Shown here in pieces: positions 8,414 through 17,614 of a DNA stretch of 64,000 bases; within the stretch, counting starts at the first letter, position 1, and every line of letters starts with the position of its first letter. The stretch is from RPQJ01 sp963726665 (GTDB taxonomy: Bacteria; Pseudomonadota; Gammaproteobacteria; Steroidobacterales; Steroidobacteraceae), in assembly GCA_963726665.1 (NCBI GenBank), contig CAVSDW010000012.1, forward strand, positions 186,001-250,000. Reading direction: 5' to 3'. Under the pieces are notes generated by a model. That model worked only from the letters and a program-made list of their open reading frames with translations, ran no database searches and had not been told where the DNA came from. The position numbers were made by a program, and so were the translations under genes.

Positions 8414-8505
8414 ATGCTTAAAACATCAGTTTTGAATCGCGATGGCGGCGCTCCACTGGTGCGCGCATTCGCCGCCGGAAGGCCAGATGCGGAACTACGC
8501 GCTGC

Positions 8506-9819
8506 TCAGCGGGCCGGCTCTCGAAACACCTGCCCGCCCTTGACGACGACCGACACCTCCTGGAGCCGCCGCACGTCGGCGAGCGGGTCTCCTTTCACCG
8601 CGATCACGTCGCCGTAGCGGCCGGGCTCGACGCTTCCCACGCGATCCGACCATCCCAGGTACTTCGCGGCGACCGAGGTGGCGGCCTGGATCGCCTCCAT
8701 CGGCGTCATGCCCCTCTGGACCATGATCGGGAACTGGCGCGCGTTCAATCCGTGCGGGTAGACCGCGGCATCCGTGCCGAAGACGATGGGCACGCCAGCG
8801 GCGTGCGCGGCGGTGAAGCCCTGGCGCTGCGCTTCGGTGGTCTCGATGTTCTTGCGCAGAAACTCGGCGGGCCAGCCCTGCTTGCGGCCCTCGGTGTCGA
8901 TGTAGTCGCCGTCGTAGACATCCATCGAGAGCGCCACCTGGCGCTGCCTCGCGAGTTCGATGTCCGCCGCGTCGATCAGCGATGCGTGCTCGATCGTGTC
9001 GCACCCGGCCAGGATCGCTTCGCGTATGGACTGGGCGCCGTGGGCGTGCGCAGCCACCCTGAGCCCGTGGCTGTGGGCCACCTCGACCACCGCCGCGATC
9101 TCGTCCGGGGTCATTTCCGGCTCGCCGGGGACGCCGCCATAGGCCAGCACCGCGCCGGACGCGATCACCTTGAGGAAGTCGGCGCCGCCCGCCACCGCGA
9201 GTTCGGCTTTGTTCCTGAACTGCTCGGGTCCCCGCGCGACGCCCATGCGGATCTGCGCCGGGATCTCGGATTCCGGGTGACCCGGGATGACGAGGTCACC
9301 GCCGCCGCCGGGGATCGTGAGGTAGAACCCCGCGACCTGCATGCGCGGCCCCGGGGTCGCTCCGCGGTTGATCTCGTCACGCAGCGCGCGGTCGGTCCAG
9401 GCGATGTAGGTGCCCACGTCGCGCACCGTCGTGAAACCGGCCTGCAGCGTCACGCGGGCGTTCTCTCGCGCCAGCACCAGCTGCTCGTCCATGGTGCGGT
9501 GGTAGTACACGCTGAGATCGGCAGTGGTGCCCGGCTCGTCGGTCAGGTGCGTGTGCATGTCGATCAGGCCGGGCAGGCAGGTGTAGCCGGCGAGATCCAG
9601 CACGCGCATCCCCGCGGGTACCACGGCATCGGGCGCGACCGCGACGACTCGGCCATCCATGATGACGACGGTCGCTGGGCCGCGTGGCTGCGCCGAGACT
9701 CCGTCGATGAGCGCTCCGCAGCGCAGCGCGACGGAGCCGGAATCGGGCGCTGGGGCAGCACCGGCCGAACATGCGAACGCAGCGAGGACGATCGCCCCGA
9801 AGACCCCGACGATTCTCAT
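8506..9819 (-). CDS. Exported metal-dependent amidohydrolase
   Basis: This 437-residue protein has an N-terminal secretory signal (MRIVGVFGAIVLAAFACSAG) and an amidohydrolase-superfamily TIM barrel. Metal ligands can be traced: H89 and H91 in DMHTH, the bridging lysine in FLKVIASG, histidines in AAHAHG and TIEHAS, and the aspartate in FGTDA. It would hydrolyse a C-N bond, such as a dipeptide or imidazolone-like substrate, in the periplasm. The ATG at 9819 follows a purine-rich GGGAG site; longer in-frame starts lack one. It is transcribed toward the Ehr-like operon but separated by 230 bases, so co-transcription is unsure. Confidence 0.85.
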   Translation of the reverse strand: MRIVGVFGAIVLAAFACSAGAAPAPDSGSVALRCGALIDGVSAQPRGPATVVIMDGRVVAVAPDAVVPAGMRVLDLAGYTCLPGLIDMHTHLTDEPGTTADLSVYYHRTMDEQLVLARENARVTLQAGFTTVRDVGTYIAWTDRALRDEINRGATPGPRMQVAGFYLTIPGGGGDLVIPGHPESEIPAQIRMGVARGPEQFRNKAELAVAGGADFLKVIASGAVLAYGGVPGEPEMTPDEIAAVVEVAHSHGLRVAAHAHGAQSIREAILAGCDTIEHASLIDAADIELARQRQVALSMDVYDGDYIDTEGRKQGWPAEFLRKNIETTEAQRQGFTAAHAAGVPIVFGTDAAVYPHGLNARQFPIMVQRGMTPMEAIQAATSVAAKYLGWSDRVGSVEPGRYGDVIAVKGDPLADVRRLQEVSVVVKGGQVFREPAR

Positions 9820-9948
9820 TGCAGAGGCTCCCTCATTTCCTGGTGATGCGCCGCGCGACCGGGGCCGCGACCGCGCGCGGCGACATTTGACAATGGGATG
9901 ACGGCAGTCTTTCATTCGTCGCCAACACTGTCAAAACGAGTCCGATGC

Positions 9949-11981
9949 ATGGGCGGCGCACAGGAGCCGGTTGGTACGATCGATGTAGCACTGGCGCACG
10001 CCGCCAAGCTGCTCACGTCGGATCCGACGCTGGCCGCCGAACAGGCCGAAGAAATCCTCAAGGTCGCGCCCGATCATCCCGTCGCCACGATCATTCTCGG
10101 CGCCTCGCACCGGGCGCGTGGTGACGCCCCGGCCGCGCTCGCAATTCTCGAGCCGCTGGCTCGGGCGCATCCAGACTGGGTTTCCACGCACTACGAACTC
10201 GGGCTCGCCCTCGGGGTCGCCGGCCGGAGCAACGACGCGGTTGCCGCGTTGCGGCGCGCAGTGCAGCTCAAGCCCGAGATGGGCGATGCCTGGCGGGCAC
10301 TCGGCGACAACCTGACCGCGCTCGGCGACGTGCAGGGCGCCGACACGGCCTACGCGCAGCACATCAGGGCTGCGACCCGGGACCCGCGGCTGCTCGCGCC
10401 GGCCGCGGCGCTGTGCGAGGGCAGCATCGCCGTCGCCGAGTAGCTGCTGCGCGAGCACCTGAAGCGATTCCCCACCGACGTCGCCGCGATCCGGATGCTG
10501 GCGGAGGTCGCGGCACGGCTCGGGCGGTACAGCGACGCGGAAAGCCTGCTGGCCCGCTGCCTCGAGCTTGCGCCCGGATTCTCGCGCCGCCCGGCACAAC
10601 TATGCGGTCGTGCTGCATCGCCAGGACCGGCAGGCCGAGGCGCTGCGCGAAGTCGAGAAGCTGCTGGCGGCCGACCCCGACCGACACCGGCGGCCGCAAC
10701 CTCAAGGCCGCGATGCTCGGCCGCATCGGCGAGCTCAAGCAGTCGGCCGAGATCTACCGCCAGGTCCTCGAGGAGTATCCGCAGCACCCGAAGGTTTGGC
10801 AGAGCTACGGTCACGCCCTCAGGACCGGCGGCCGGCAGCCGGAGTCGATCGCCGCGTACCGCAAGGCTATCGAGCTGGCGCCCGGGTTTCGGCGAGGCGT
10901 ACTGGAGCCTCGCCAACCTGAAGACTTTCCGCTTCTCCGACGCGCGAGGTCGCAGGCGATGCTGCGACAGCTCGAGCGCAGCGACCTCTCGATCGAGGAC
11001 CGGTTCCACTTCCACTTCGCGCTGGGCAAGGCGCTCGAGGACTCCGGCAACTACGAGCGTTCCTTCGAGCACTACGCCGAGGGCAACCGCCTGCGTCAGC
11101 TCGAGTCATCGACTACGACGCCGACGAGCTGTCGCAGCGCGTCGGCGCGGGCGAAGGCACTGTTCACGCCCGAGTTCTTGGCGGAGCGCGCCGGGCAGTG
11201 GCGCGCCCGGCGCCCGATCCGATCTTCATCGTCGGCCTGCCGCGGGCCGGCTCGACACTGCTCGAGCAGATCCTGTCCAGCCACTCCGCGGTCGAGGGTA
11301 CGATGGAGCTGCCGGACATCGGCGGCGATCGCGCGGCGAGCTCGGCGGACGAAGCAAGCGCCAGCCGAGGCTTCCGCTTACCCGGAGATCCTCGCGACGC
11401 TCGGTCACCGGACGAACTGCTCGCGCTCGGCGAGCGCTACCTGGAACAGACCCGGATCCAGCGCAAGAGCGGTGCGCCGTACTTCATCGACAAGATGCCG
11501 AACAACTGGGCGCACGTCGGGCTGATCCACCTGATCCTGCCCAACGCGAGGATCATCGACGCCCGTCGCCACCCCATGAGCTGCTGCTTCTCGGTCTTCA
11601 AGCAGCACTTCGCCCGCGGCCAGCGCTTCTCCTACACCTCGACTGAGCTCGGCCGCTACTACCGGGACTACGTGGACCTGATGGCGCATTTCGACCGACG
11701 TGCTGCCGGGCAGGGTCCACCGGGTCATCTACGAGCACATGGTCGAGGACACGGAAGCCGAGGTCCGCCGGCTGCTCGACTACTGCGGCCTGCCCTTCGA
11801 GGAGGGCTGCCTGCGCTTCTACGAGAACGAGCGGGCCGTCCGGACGGCGAGCTCGGAGCAGGTCCGCCGGCCGATCTACCGCGACGCGCTCGAGCAGTGG
11901 ACGCACTACCGAGCCGTGGCTCGGGCCGCTCGAGGACGCGCTGGGCCCGGCACCTCGAGACCTGCGCCAACGCCAAACTGA
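9949..11981 (+). pseudogene. TPR-containing sulfotransferase, broken by many indels
   Basis: Joined across frames, the segments read as a TPR-sulfotransferase. N-terminal tetratricopeptide repeats (about residues 1-330) are followed by a PAPS-dependent sulfotransferase domain with FIVGLPRAGSTLLEQIL (the 5'-phosphosulfate loop), FIDKMPNNWAHVGLIHLILP and the tail RVHRVIYEHMVEDTEAEVRR. The first frame stops at TAG 10441, yet the same frame continues with good TPR sequence. After that the frame changes repeatedly: +1 near 10585, 10682, 10889, 10945, 10955, 11145, 11696 and 11910, and net -1 near 11108 and 11195. Codon use and residue conservation stay normal between the breaks. It is either recently inactivated or mis-assembled. 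The start is M of MGGAQEPVGT; the end is approximate. Confidence 0.8.
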
Positions 11982-12045
11982 TGTTGAAATCCGCTCATGC
12001 TCGTGCACAGAATCGCCAAATTTTTCCTAAACAGGGGGGCTCGCA

Positions 12046-14600
12046 ATGACTCGTAGCCGCAAGAGAAAGCTGCAGCGCCTGCTGGCACGCAAGTCCGGCG
12101 CGCCGGCGTGGCGACGAGCCTGCCGCTGGCCCCGTTCCTGCTGGCGGCGCATGCCGGGCGCGCACGCCCAGGACGCCGAGCAGGGCGCGCATCCTCGAGG
12201 AAGTCGTCGTCACGGCGCAGAAGCAGCGGAGAACCTGCAGGCCGTGCCGATGAGCATCCAGGCGTTCGGCGACGACGAAGCTCGAGGAACTGCGCATCAA
12301 CAACATGACCGACTACATGAAGTTCATGCCGAGCGTGACCTTCCAGACGCTCGGGCCCGGCTTCACGCAGGTCTTCATGCGCGGCGTGGCAAGCGGCGAC
12401 AACGGCAACCACTCTGGCCCGACGCCGAGCGTCGGCCAGTACCTTGACGAGCAGCCGATCACGACCATCCAGGGCTCGCTCGACATCCACATCTACGACA
12501 TCGAGCGCGTCGAGATGCTGGCGGGCCCGCAGGGCACGCTGTATGGCGCGAGTTCCCAGGCGGGCACGATCCGCACCATCACCAACAAGCCGGACCCCAA
12601 CGGCGTTCAGCGCCAGCTACGACCTGAAGGGCAATTTCGTCGAGAACGGCGACACCGGCTACATCGCCGAGGGCTACACCAACATCCCGATCAACGACTC
12701 GACCGCGGTGCGCCTGGTCGGCTGGTACGAGCACTACGCCCGGCTACATCGACAACGTGAAGGGCACGCATGACCTTCCCGACGTCGGGCATCACGATCG
12801 ACAACTACGACCGCACGTCGACCAGGACAACTACAACGACGGCGACACCTACGGTGGCCGCGCGCTGCTCAAGATCGACCTGAACGACAACTGGTCGATC
12901 ATGCCGGGCGTCATGGGCCAGGTGGCCAATACCAACGGCCTGCTTCGCCTAGGACCCGGGCATCGGCGACCTCAAGGTCACCCACTTCTTCCCGGAGAAC
13001 TCGCACGACAGCTGGGTGCAGGCGTCGCTCACCGTCCAGGGCAAGATCGGCAACTTCGACCTCGTGTACGCGGGCGCGTACCTCGACCGCAACGACGACG
13101 TCCGAGTCGGATTACTCCGACTACTCGCTACTGGTACGACATCTGCTGCGGTTCCGGCGCGTACTTCTACAACAACGCCGGGCGACTTCATCAATCCGGC
13201 GCAGTACATCAAGGGCAAGGACGGCTACAAGATGTGGAGCAACGAGCTGCGCTTCAGCTCGCCGCGGGACCAGCGCTTCCGCTTCGTCGCGCGGCCTGTT
13301 CGCGCAGCAGGCAGAGCACAACATCGAGCAGCGCTACATGGTCAACGACATCGCGGACGTCGATCTACTGGGTCACCGGCTGGCCGGACACGATCTGGCT
13401 GACGCGAGCAGACGCGGACCGACGAGGAGCTACGCGGTGTTCGGTGAGATGTATTACGACATCACCGACAAGCTGACGGCGACGCTGGGCTATCGCGCAG
13501 TTCTCAGACGGAGGAGAACCTGAAGGGATTCTTCGGCTTCAGCACAGACCGGCGACTACAGCGTCGGAGACCGGCGAGACCACAGTGCCTTCAACCAGCA
13601 ATGGAGCTGTCAACGGCGCGCCCTGCATCAACCTGAACAAGAGCTCGAATGGCAACGGCGGGACGCCCAAGGTCAACCTGGCCTACAAGTTCGACGACGA
13701 CCGCATGGTCTACGCCACGTACTCCGAAGGGATTCCGGCCGGGCGGCGTGAACCGCCGCGGCACGTTCCCGCCGTACAAGGCCGACTACCTCACGCAACT
13801 ACGAGACCGGCTGGAAGACGACCTGGGCCGACGGCGCGGTGCGCTTCAACGGCGCCGTGTTCCTCGAGGAGTGGGACAAGTTCCAGTACTCGTTCCCGGC
13901 GAGAACGGGCTCACCAACATCACGAACGCCGGCAGCGCCCAGATCACCGGCGTCGAGGCCTACCGTCGACTGGGCCGCGACCGAGCAATGGCGATTCTCG
14001 GCCGGCGCGACGTGGCTCGACCCGACGCTGGACGCAGAACTTCTGCCAGGTCGTACTCCGATCGAGGCACCCCGCGACCGACTGCCCGATCGAGTCCTAT
14101 GCCAAGAAAGGCATGCAGCTGCCGGGCAGCCCGACATTCAAGGGCAACCTGATCGCGCGGTACACGTTCAACATCGGCGGGTTCGACGGCGACGTCCAGG
14201 GTTCGTACGTCTACCAGAACGACGTGGTGGCGGACCTCATCCCCTGGAACCGGCAGTGGACGGGCAACCAGGACGGATACGGCATCGCCGACTTCTCGGC
14301 CAGCCTGCGCAAGGACGAGTACTCGCTGACGTTCTACATCAACAATGCGTTCGACGAGCGCGCCGACCTGTACAGGTACCAGGAGTGCCAGATGTAGATC
14401 TGCGGCACCGCCGGACAGTTCAACCCGTATGGACCGACGGCGGCCAGTCGGTATACCCGAGCCCAGGGTCCCGCACGCATACACGACCTACAGCGGGACC
14501 AACCAGCCGCGGACCATCGGCCTGGTCTTCCGCCAGGAGTTCGGAGGCGCGTCGCATTGCATGCGCACGGGACGGGCCGAGCAATCGGCCCGTCCCGGGT
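12046..14600 (+). pseudogene. TonB-dependent outer-membrane receptor, broken by many indels
   Basis: Across frames this reads as a TonB-dependent receptor of about 830 residues. It has a signal peptide ending near AHAQ, a TonB-box/plug region (EEVVVTAQK, VPMSIQAFGDD, QGTLYGASSQAGTIRTITNKP) and a barrel with aromatic strands such as YATYSEG and AVFGEMYYDITDK. About 25 frame changes are needed, mostly single inserted bases, for example near 12740, 12768, 13102, 13131, 13181, 13360, 13403, 13731 and 13801. An in-frame TAG at 14395 also interrupts it. A good ribosome site (AGGGGGG) precedes the ATG. Such receptors import siderophores, vitamins, glycans or aromatic compounds; the ligand here is unknown. 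The C-terminal strand RTIGLVFRQEF lies near 14510-14542. Confidence 0.82.
14568..14597 (+). terminator. Hairpin after the TonB-dependent receptor
   Basis: CGGGACGGGCCGA (14568-14580) and TCGGCCCGTCCCG (14585-14597) form a perfect 13-bp stem with the tetraloop GCAA. It has no T-run, so it may act as a 3' stabilising hairpin or a weak terminator. It lies just past the last recognisable receptor residues, which suggests the true stop was near 14545. Confidence 0.65.
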
Positions 14601-14743
14601 AGTTCCGGCCGGCCGGCGCAAGCCTCGGACAGCACGCCTTCGATCGCGTTCCGTGAATACGTGAATTCCCGCATGCTCGACGATCGGGCGCGTTGCGAGA
14701 GCCTAGCCGGCGCTTCGTAATAGAGATCCGCAGAGAAACCACA

Positions 14744-15961
14744 GTGAGCGGCGCGCCATACAGCCTGTACCAGCTCAAGCGGACGCCGTTCCACGAGCGC
14801 ATCGCGCCGCTCTGCCTGCCGCAGAACTGGCGGCGCTGGGGCGGCTGCATCACGGTCGGCTCCTACGACCTCGGCATCGACCGCGAGTACTGGGCGATTC
14901 GCGACGCCGCGGCCCTGATCGACGTCTCGCCGCTCATGAAGTACCTGATCGAGGGGCCCGATGCCGCGCGCCTGCTCGACCGGATGATCCCGCGCAACAT
15001 CGCCAAGCTTGCCGTCGGGCAGGTCTACTACACGGGCTGGTGCGACGACGAGGGCAAGCTCCTCGACGACGGCACCGTGACCCGCCTCGGCGAGCAGAGC
15101 TTCCGTCTCACCGCCGCCGAGCCGTCCCTGCGCTGGCTCCACATGAACGCGGTCGGCATGCAGGTCACGATCAGCGAGATTACCGAGCAGATGGCGGCGC
15201 TGAGCCTGCAGGGACCGAAGTCGCGCAAGGTCCTGAACCGCTGCTGCGACAACTCGCTCGACGGCCTCAAGTTCTTCCGCATGGCGCCGAACAGCCTCGC
15301 CGGCCGCGAAGTCACCATCTCGCGCACGGGCTACACGGGCGACCTGGGCTACGAGATCTGGATGGACGTGGCCGATGCCCTCCCGGTCTGGGACGCGCTC
15401 ATGGCGGCCGGCAATGATTACGGGATCACGCCCTGCGGCATCCTCGCCATGGACATGGCGCGCGTGGAAGCCGGCCTCTTCATGCTCGACGTGGACTACA
15501 CGGCCGCCAATCACGCCTGGATCGCCGCCCAGAAATCCTCGCCCTACGAGATGGGCCTCGGCTGGACGGTCAACCTCGACAAGCCCGGCTACTTCGTCGG
15601 CCGCCGCGCACTCGAGCGCGAGCAGCGCGAGGGCTCGGCCTGGAAGCTGGTCGGCCTCGAGGTGGACTGGCAGGGCCTCGAGAAGGTCTACGGCTCGGTC
15701 GGCCTGCCGCCGCAGATTCCGGGCACGGCCGTGCGCGGCAGCCTGCCGATCAGGCGCGACGGCCGGCAGATCGGCTACGCCTCGACCAGCACCTGGTCGC
15801 CGGTCCTGAAGAAGTACATCGCGCTCGTGCACCTGGAGCGGCCGCACTACGAGCCGGGCACGCGCGTCGAGATCGAGATCACCGCCGAACACAAGCGCTG
15901 GTACGCGCCGGGCACGGTGGTCGCACTGCCCTTTTACGACCCGCCGTGGAAGAAGAAATGA
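14744..15961 (+). CDS. GcvT-like aminomethyltransferase family protein
   Basis: This 405-residue protein of the GcvT/DmdA/sarcosine-dehydrogenase folate-binding fold starts at GTG 14744; upstream sequence is not coding-like. The folate-binding GcvT domain covers most of the chain, with ISRTGYTGDLGYEIW and GILAMDMARVEAG as family signatures. A C-terminal beta-barrel domain (about 290-400) includes KPGYFVGRRALEREQ. GcvT relatives move one-carbon units from an amine or sulfur compound to tetrahydrofolate, so demethylation of an N- or S-methyl compound is plausible. No other glycine-cleavage gene is nearby, which argues against a housekeeping GcvT. It precedes two FAD oxidoreductases on the same strand by 61 bases. 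Confidence 0.85.
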   Translation: MSGAPYSLYQLKRTPFHERIAPLCLPQNWRRWGGCITVGSYDLGIDREYWAIRDAAALIDVSPLMKYLIEGPDAARLLDRMIPRNIAKLAVGQVYYTGWCDDEGKLLDDGTVTRLGEQSFRLTAAEPSLRWLHMNAVGMQVTISEITEQMAALSLQGPKSRKVLNRCCDNSLDGLKFFRMAPNSLAGREVTISRTGYTGDLGYEIWMDVADALPVWDALMAAGNDYGITPCGILAMDMARVEAGLFMLDVDYTAANHAWIAAQKSSPYEMGLGWTVNLDKPGYFVGRRALEREQREGSAWKLVGLEVDWQGLEKVYGSVGLPPQIPGTAVRGSLPIRRDGRQIGYASTSTWSPVLKKYIALVHLERPHYEPGTRVEIEITAEHKRWYAPGTVVALPFYDPPWKKK

Positions 15962-16022
15962 AGGCACCACGGCATGCAGCCGCCGGCCGCGGGCGCTCGT
16001 CGCCTGCGTCGCGGGAGTTCCC

Positions 16023-17606
16023 ATGAGCGCCGGCAGCTACGACGCCATCGTCATCGGTGCGGGGCACAACGGCCTGATCGCCGCGGCCTATCTCGCGCGT
16101 GCAGGCAAGAAGGTCGTGGTGCTCGAGCGCAACAACCGCATCGGCGGCGCGACCGTCACCCGGGAGATTTTTCCCGGCTATCGCTTCACCGAGTTCTCAT
16201 ACGTCGTGAGCCTGCTCAGGCCGGACATCATCCGCGACCTCGAGCTGCCGAGGCACGGGCTCAAGATCCTGCCGCTGCCGAGCACGGTCACGCCCATGGA
16301 CAACGGCGACTACCTCGCCGCGTGGGACGACCACGACCTGACGCGCCGCGAGATCTACCGTCATTCGCCGCGGGATGCCGAGGCGGTGGACGAGTACTCG
16401 CGCGTGATGGCCCGCGCCGCGAAGGCGATCAAGCCGATGCTGAGCGTGGTGCCGCCCGACCCCTCCTCGATGAGCTGGCGCGACCTCGCGGGCCTGCTGA
16501 AGCTCGGCCGCATCGGCGCCTCCATGAGCGAGCAGGAACGCTACCGGATCGCCAAGCTCATGACGCAGTCGGCGGGCGACCTGCTCGACGAATGGTTCGA
16601 GTTCGACCCGCTCAAGGGCACCAAGTCCGCGAGCGGCATCATCGGCACCTTCCTTGGGCCCCGCTCGCCCGGCACGGCCTACGTGCTGCTGCACCACTAC
16701 ATGGGCGAAATCGACGGCGCTTTCCGCGCCTGGGGCTTCGCCAAGAACGGCACGGGCGGAGTGGCGCAGGCAATCGCGAATTCGGCCGAAGCGCTGGGTG
16801 TGGAGATCCGCCTGAATGCGTCGGTCGAGCAGGTGACCGTCCAGGGCGGCCGCGCCAGCGGCGTGGCACTGACCAACGGCGACGAGCTGCACGCGAAAGT
16901 CGTGATGTCGGCCGTGGATCCCAAGCGCAGCTTCCTGCAGTTCCTGGAACCGAAGCACCTGCCGGACGAGTTCGTCCAGGCCATCCGCAACTTCCGCGTC
17001 CGCGGGTCCTCGGGCAAGGTGAATCTCGCGCTCTCGGAACTGCCGCAGTTCACCTGCCTGCCGGGCGACGGCCCCCTGCATCGGGGCGCGATCTCGTTCA
17101 GCCCGAGCATCGACTACATCGAGCGCGCCTACGACGACGCGAAGTACGGACGCTTCTCGCAGCGCCCCTACATCGATTCGATCATCCCCTCGATGATCGA
17201 CCGTGACATGGCGCCGCCCGGCCACCACGTCATGTCGTGCTTCGTGCAGTACGCGCCCTACGACATCGAGGGCGGCTGGGACGGCGCCAAGCGCGACGCA
17301 TTCGGCGAGGCGGTCATCTCCACGATCGAGCGGCATGCGCCGAACATCCGGCGCGCCATCGTCGGCATGCAGGTGATCACGCCGAAGGACATCGAGGACA
17401 CGGCCGGCATCACCGGCGGCAACATCTTCCACGGCGAGTTGCTGCTCCACCAGCTCTTCTTCCTGCGCCCCGCTCCGCAATGGGCGGACTTCCGCACGCC
17501 CCTGCCCGGCTACTACTACGGCGCCTCCGGCGCGCACCCGGGCGGCGGCATCATGGGCGCGAACGGCCAGCTGGCCGCGCTGGAAGTTCTCAAGGACTGG
17601 CGGTAG
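16023..17606 (+). CDS. FAD-dependent oxidoreductase, phytoene-desaturase/PYROXD2-like (copy 1)
   Basis: This 527-residue flavoprotein has a Rossmann motif at the N-terminus (VIGAGHNGLIAAAYLARAGK, then VVVLERNNRIGGAT). The C-terminal FAD-closing segment YYGASGAHPGGGIMGANG is typical of the CrtI/PYROXD2 group of amine-oxidase-fold enzymes. It likely oxidises a C-N or C-C bond; the substrate is not known. The gene is followed after 8 bases by a second, clearly homologous copy. Both share GHNGL, SGADP or SAVDP, RGS(S/V)(G/A)KV, IERAYDDAKYG-like and HGELLLHQLFFLRP-like blocks, so they arose by duplication. They may form a heteromer or act on successive intermediates. Confidence 0.85.
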   Translation: MSAGSYDAIVIGAGHNGLIAAAYLARAGKKVVVLERNNRIGGATVTREIFPGYRFTEFSYVVSLLRPDIIRDLELPRHGLKILPLPSTVTPMDNGDYLAAWDDHDLTRREIYRHSPRDAEAVDEYSRVMARAAKAIKPMLSVVPPDPSSMSWRDLAGLLKLGRIGASMSEQERYRIAKLMTQSAGDLLDEWFEFDPLKGTKSASGIIGTFLGPRSPGTAYVLLHHYMGEIDGAFRAWGFAKNGTGGVAQAIANSAEALGVEIRLNASVEQVTVQGGRASGVALTNGDELHAKVVMSAVDPKRSFLQFLEPKHLPDEFVQAIRNFRVRGSSGKVNLALSELPQFTCLPGDGPLHRGAISFSPSIDYIERAYDDAKYGRFSQRPYIDSIIPSMIDRDMAPPGHHVMSCFVQYAPYDIEGGWDGAKRDAFGEAVISTIERHAPNIRRAIVGMQVITPKDIEDTAGITGGNIFHGELLLHQLFFLRPAPQWADFRTPLPGYYYGASGAHPGGGIMGANGQLAALEVLKDWR

Positions 17607-17614
17607 GCCCCACC

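Noticed and set aside
10441..14397. Recoding of TAG or programmed frameshifting to rescue the broken genes
   Set aside because: Too many unrelated sites with no slippery heptamers, and both +1 and -1 changes; error or decay is simpler.
14420..16024. Minus-strand open frame of 534 codons
   Set aside because: It is the shadow of the GcvT-like gene and the receptor end; no conserved motif.
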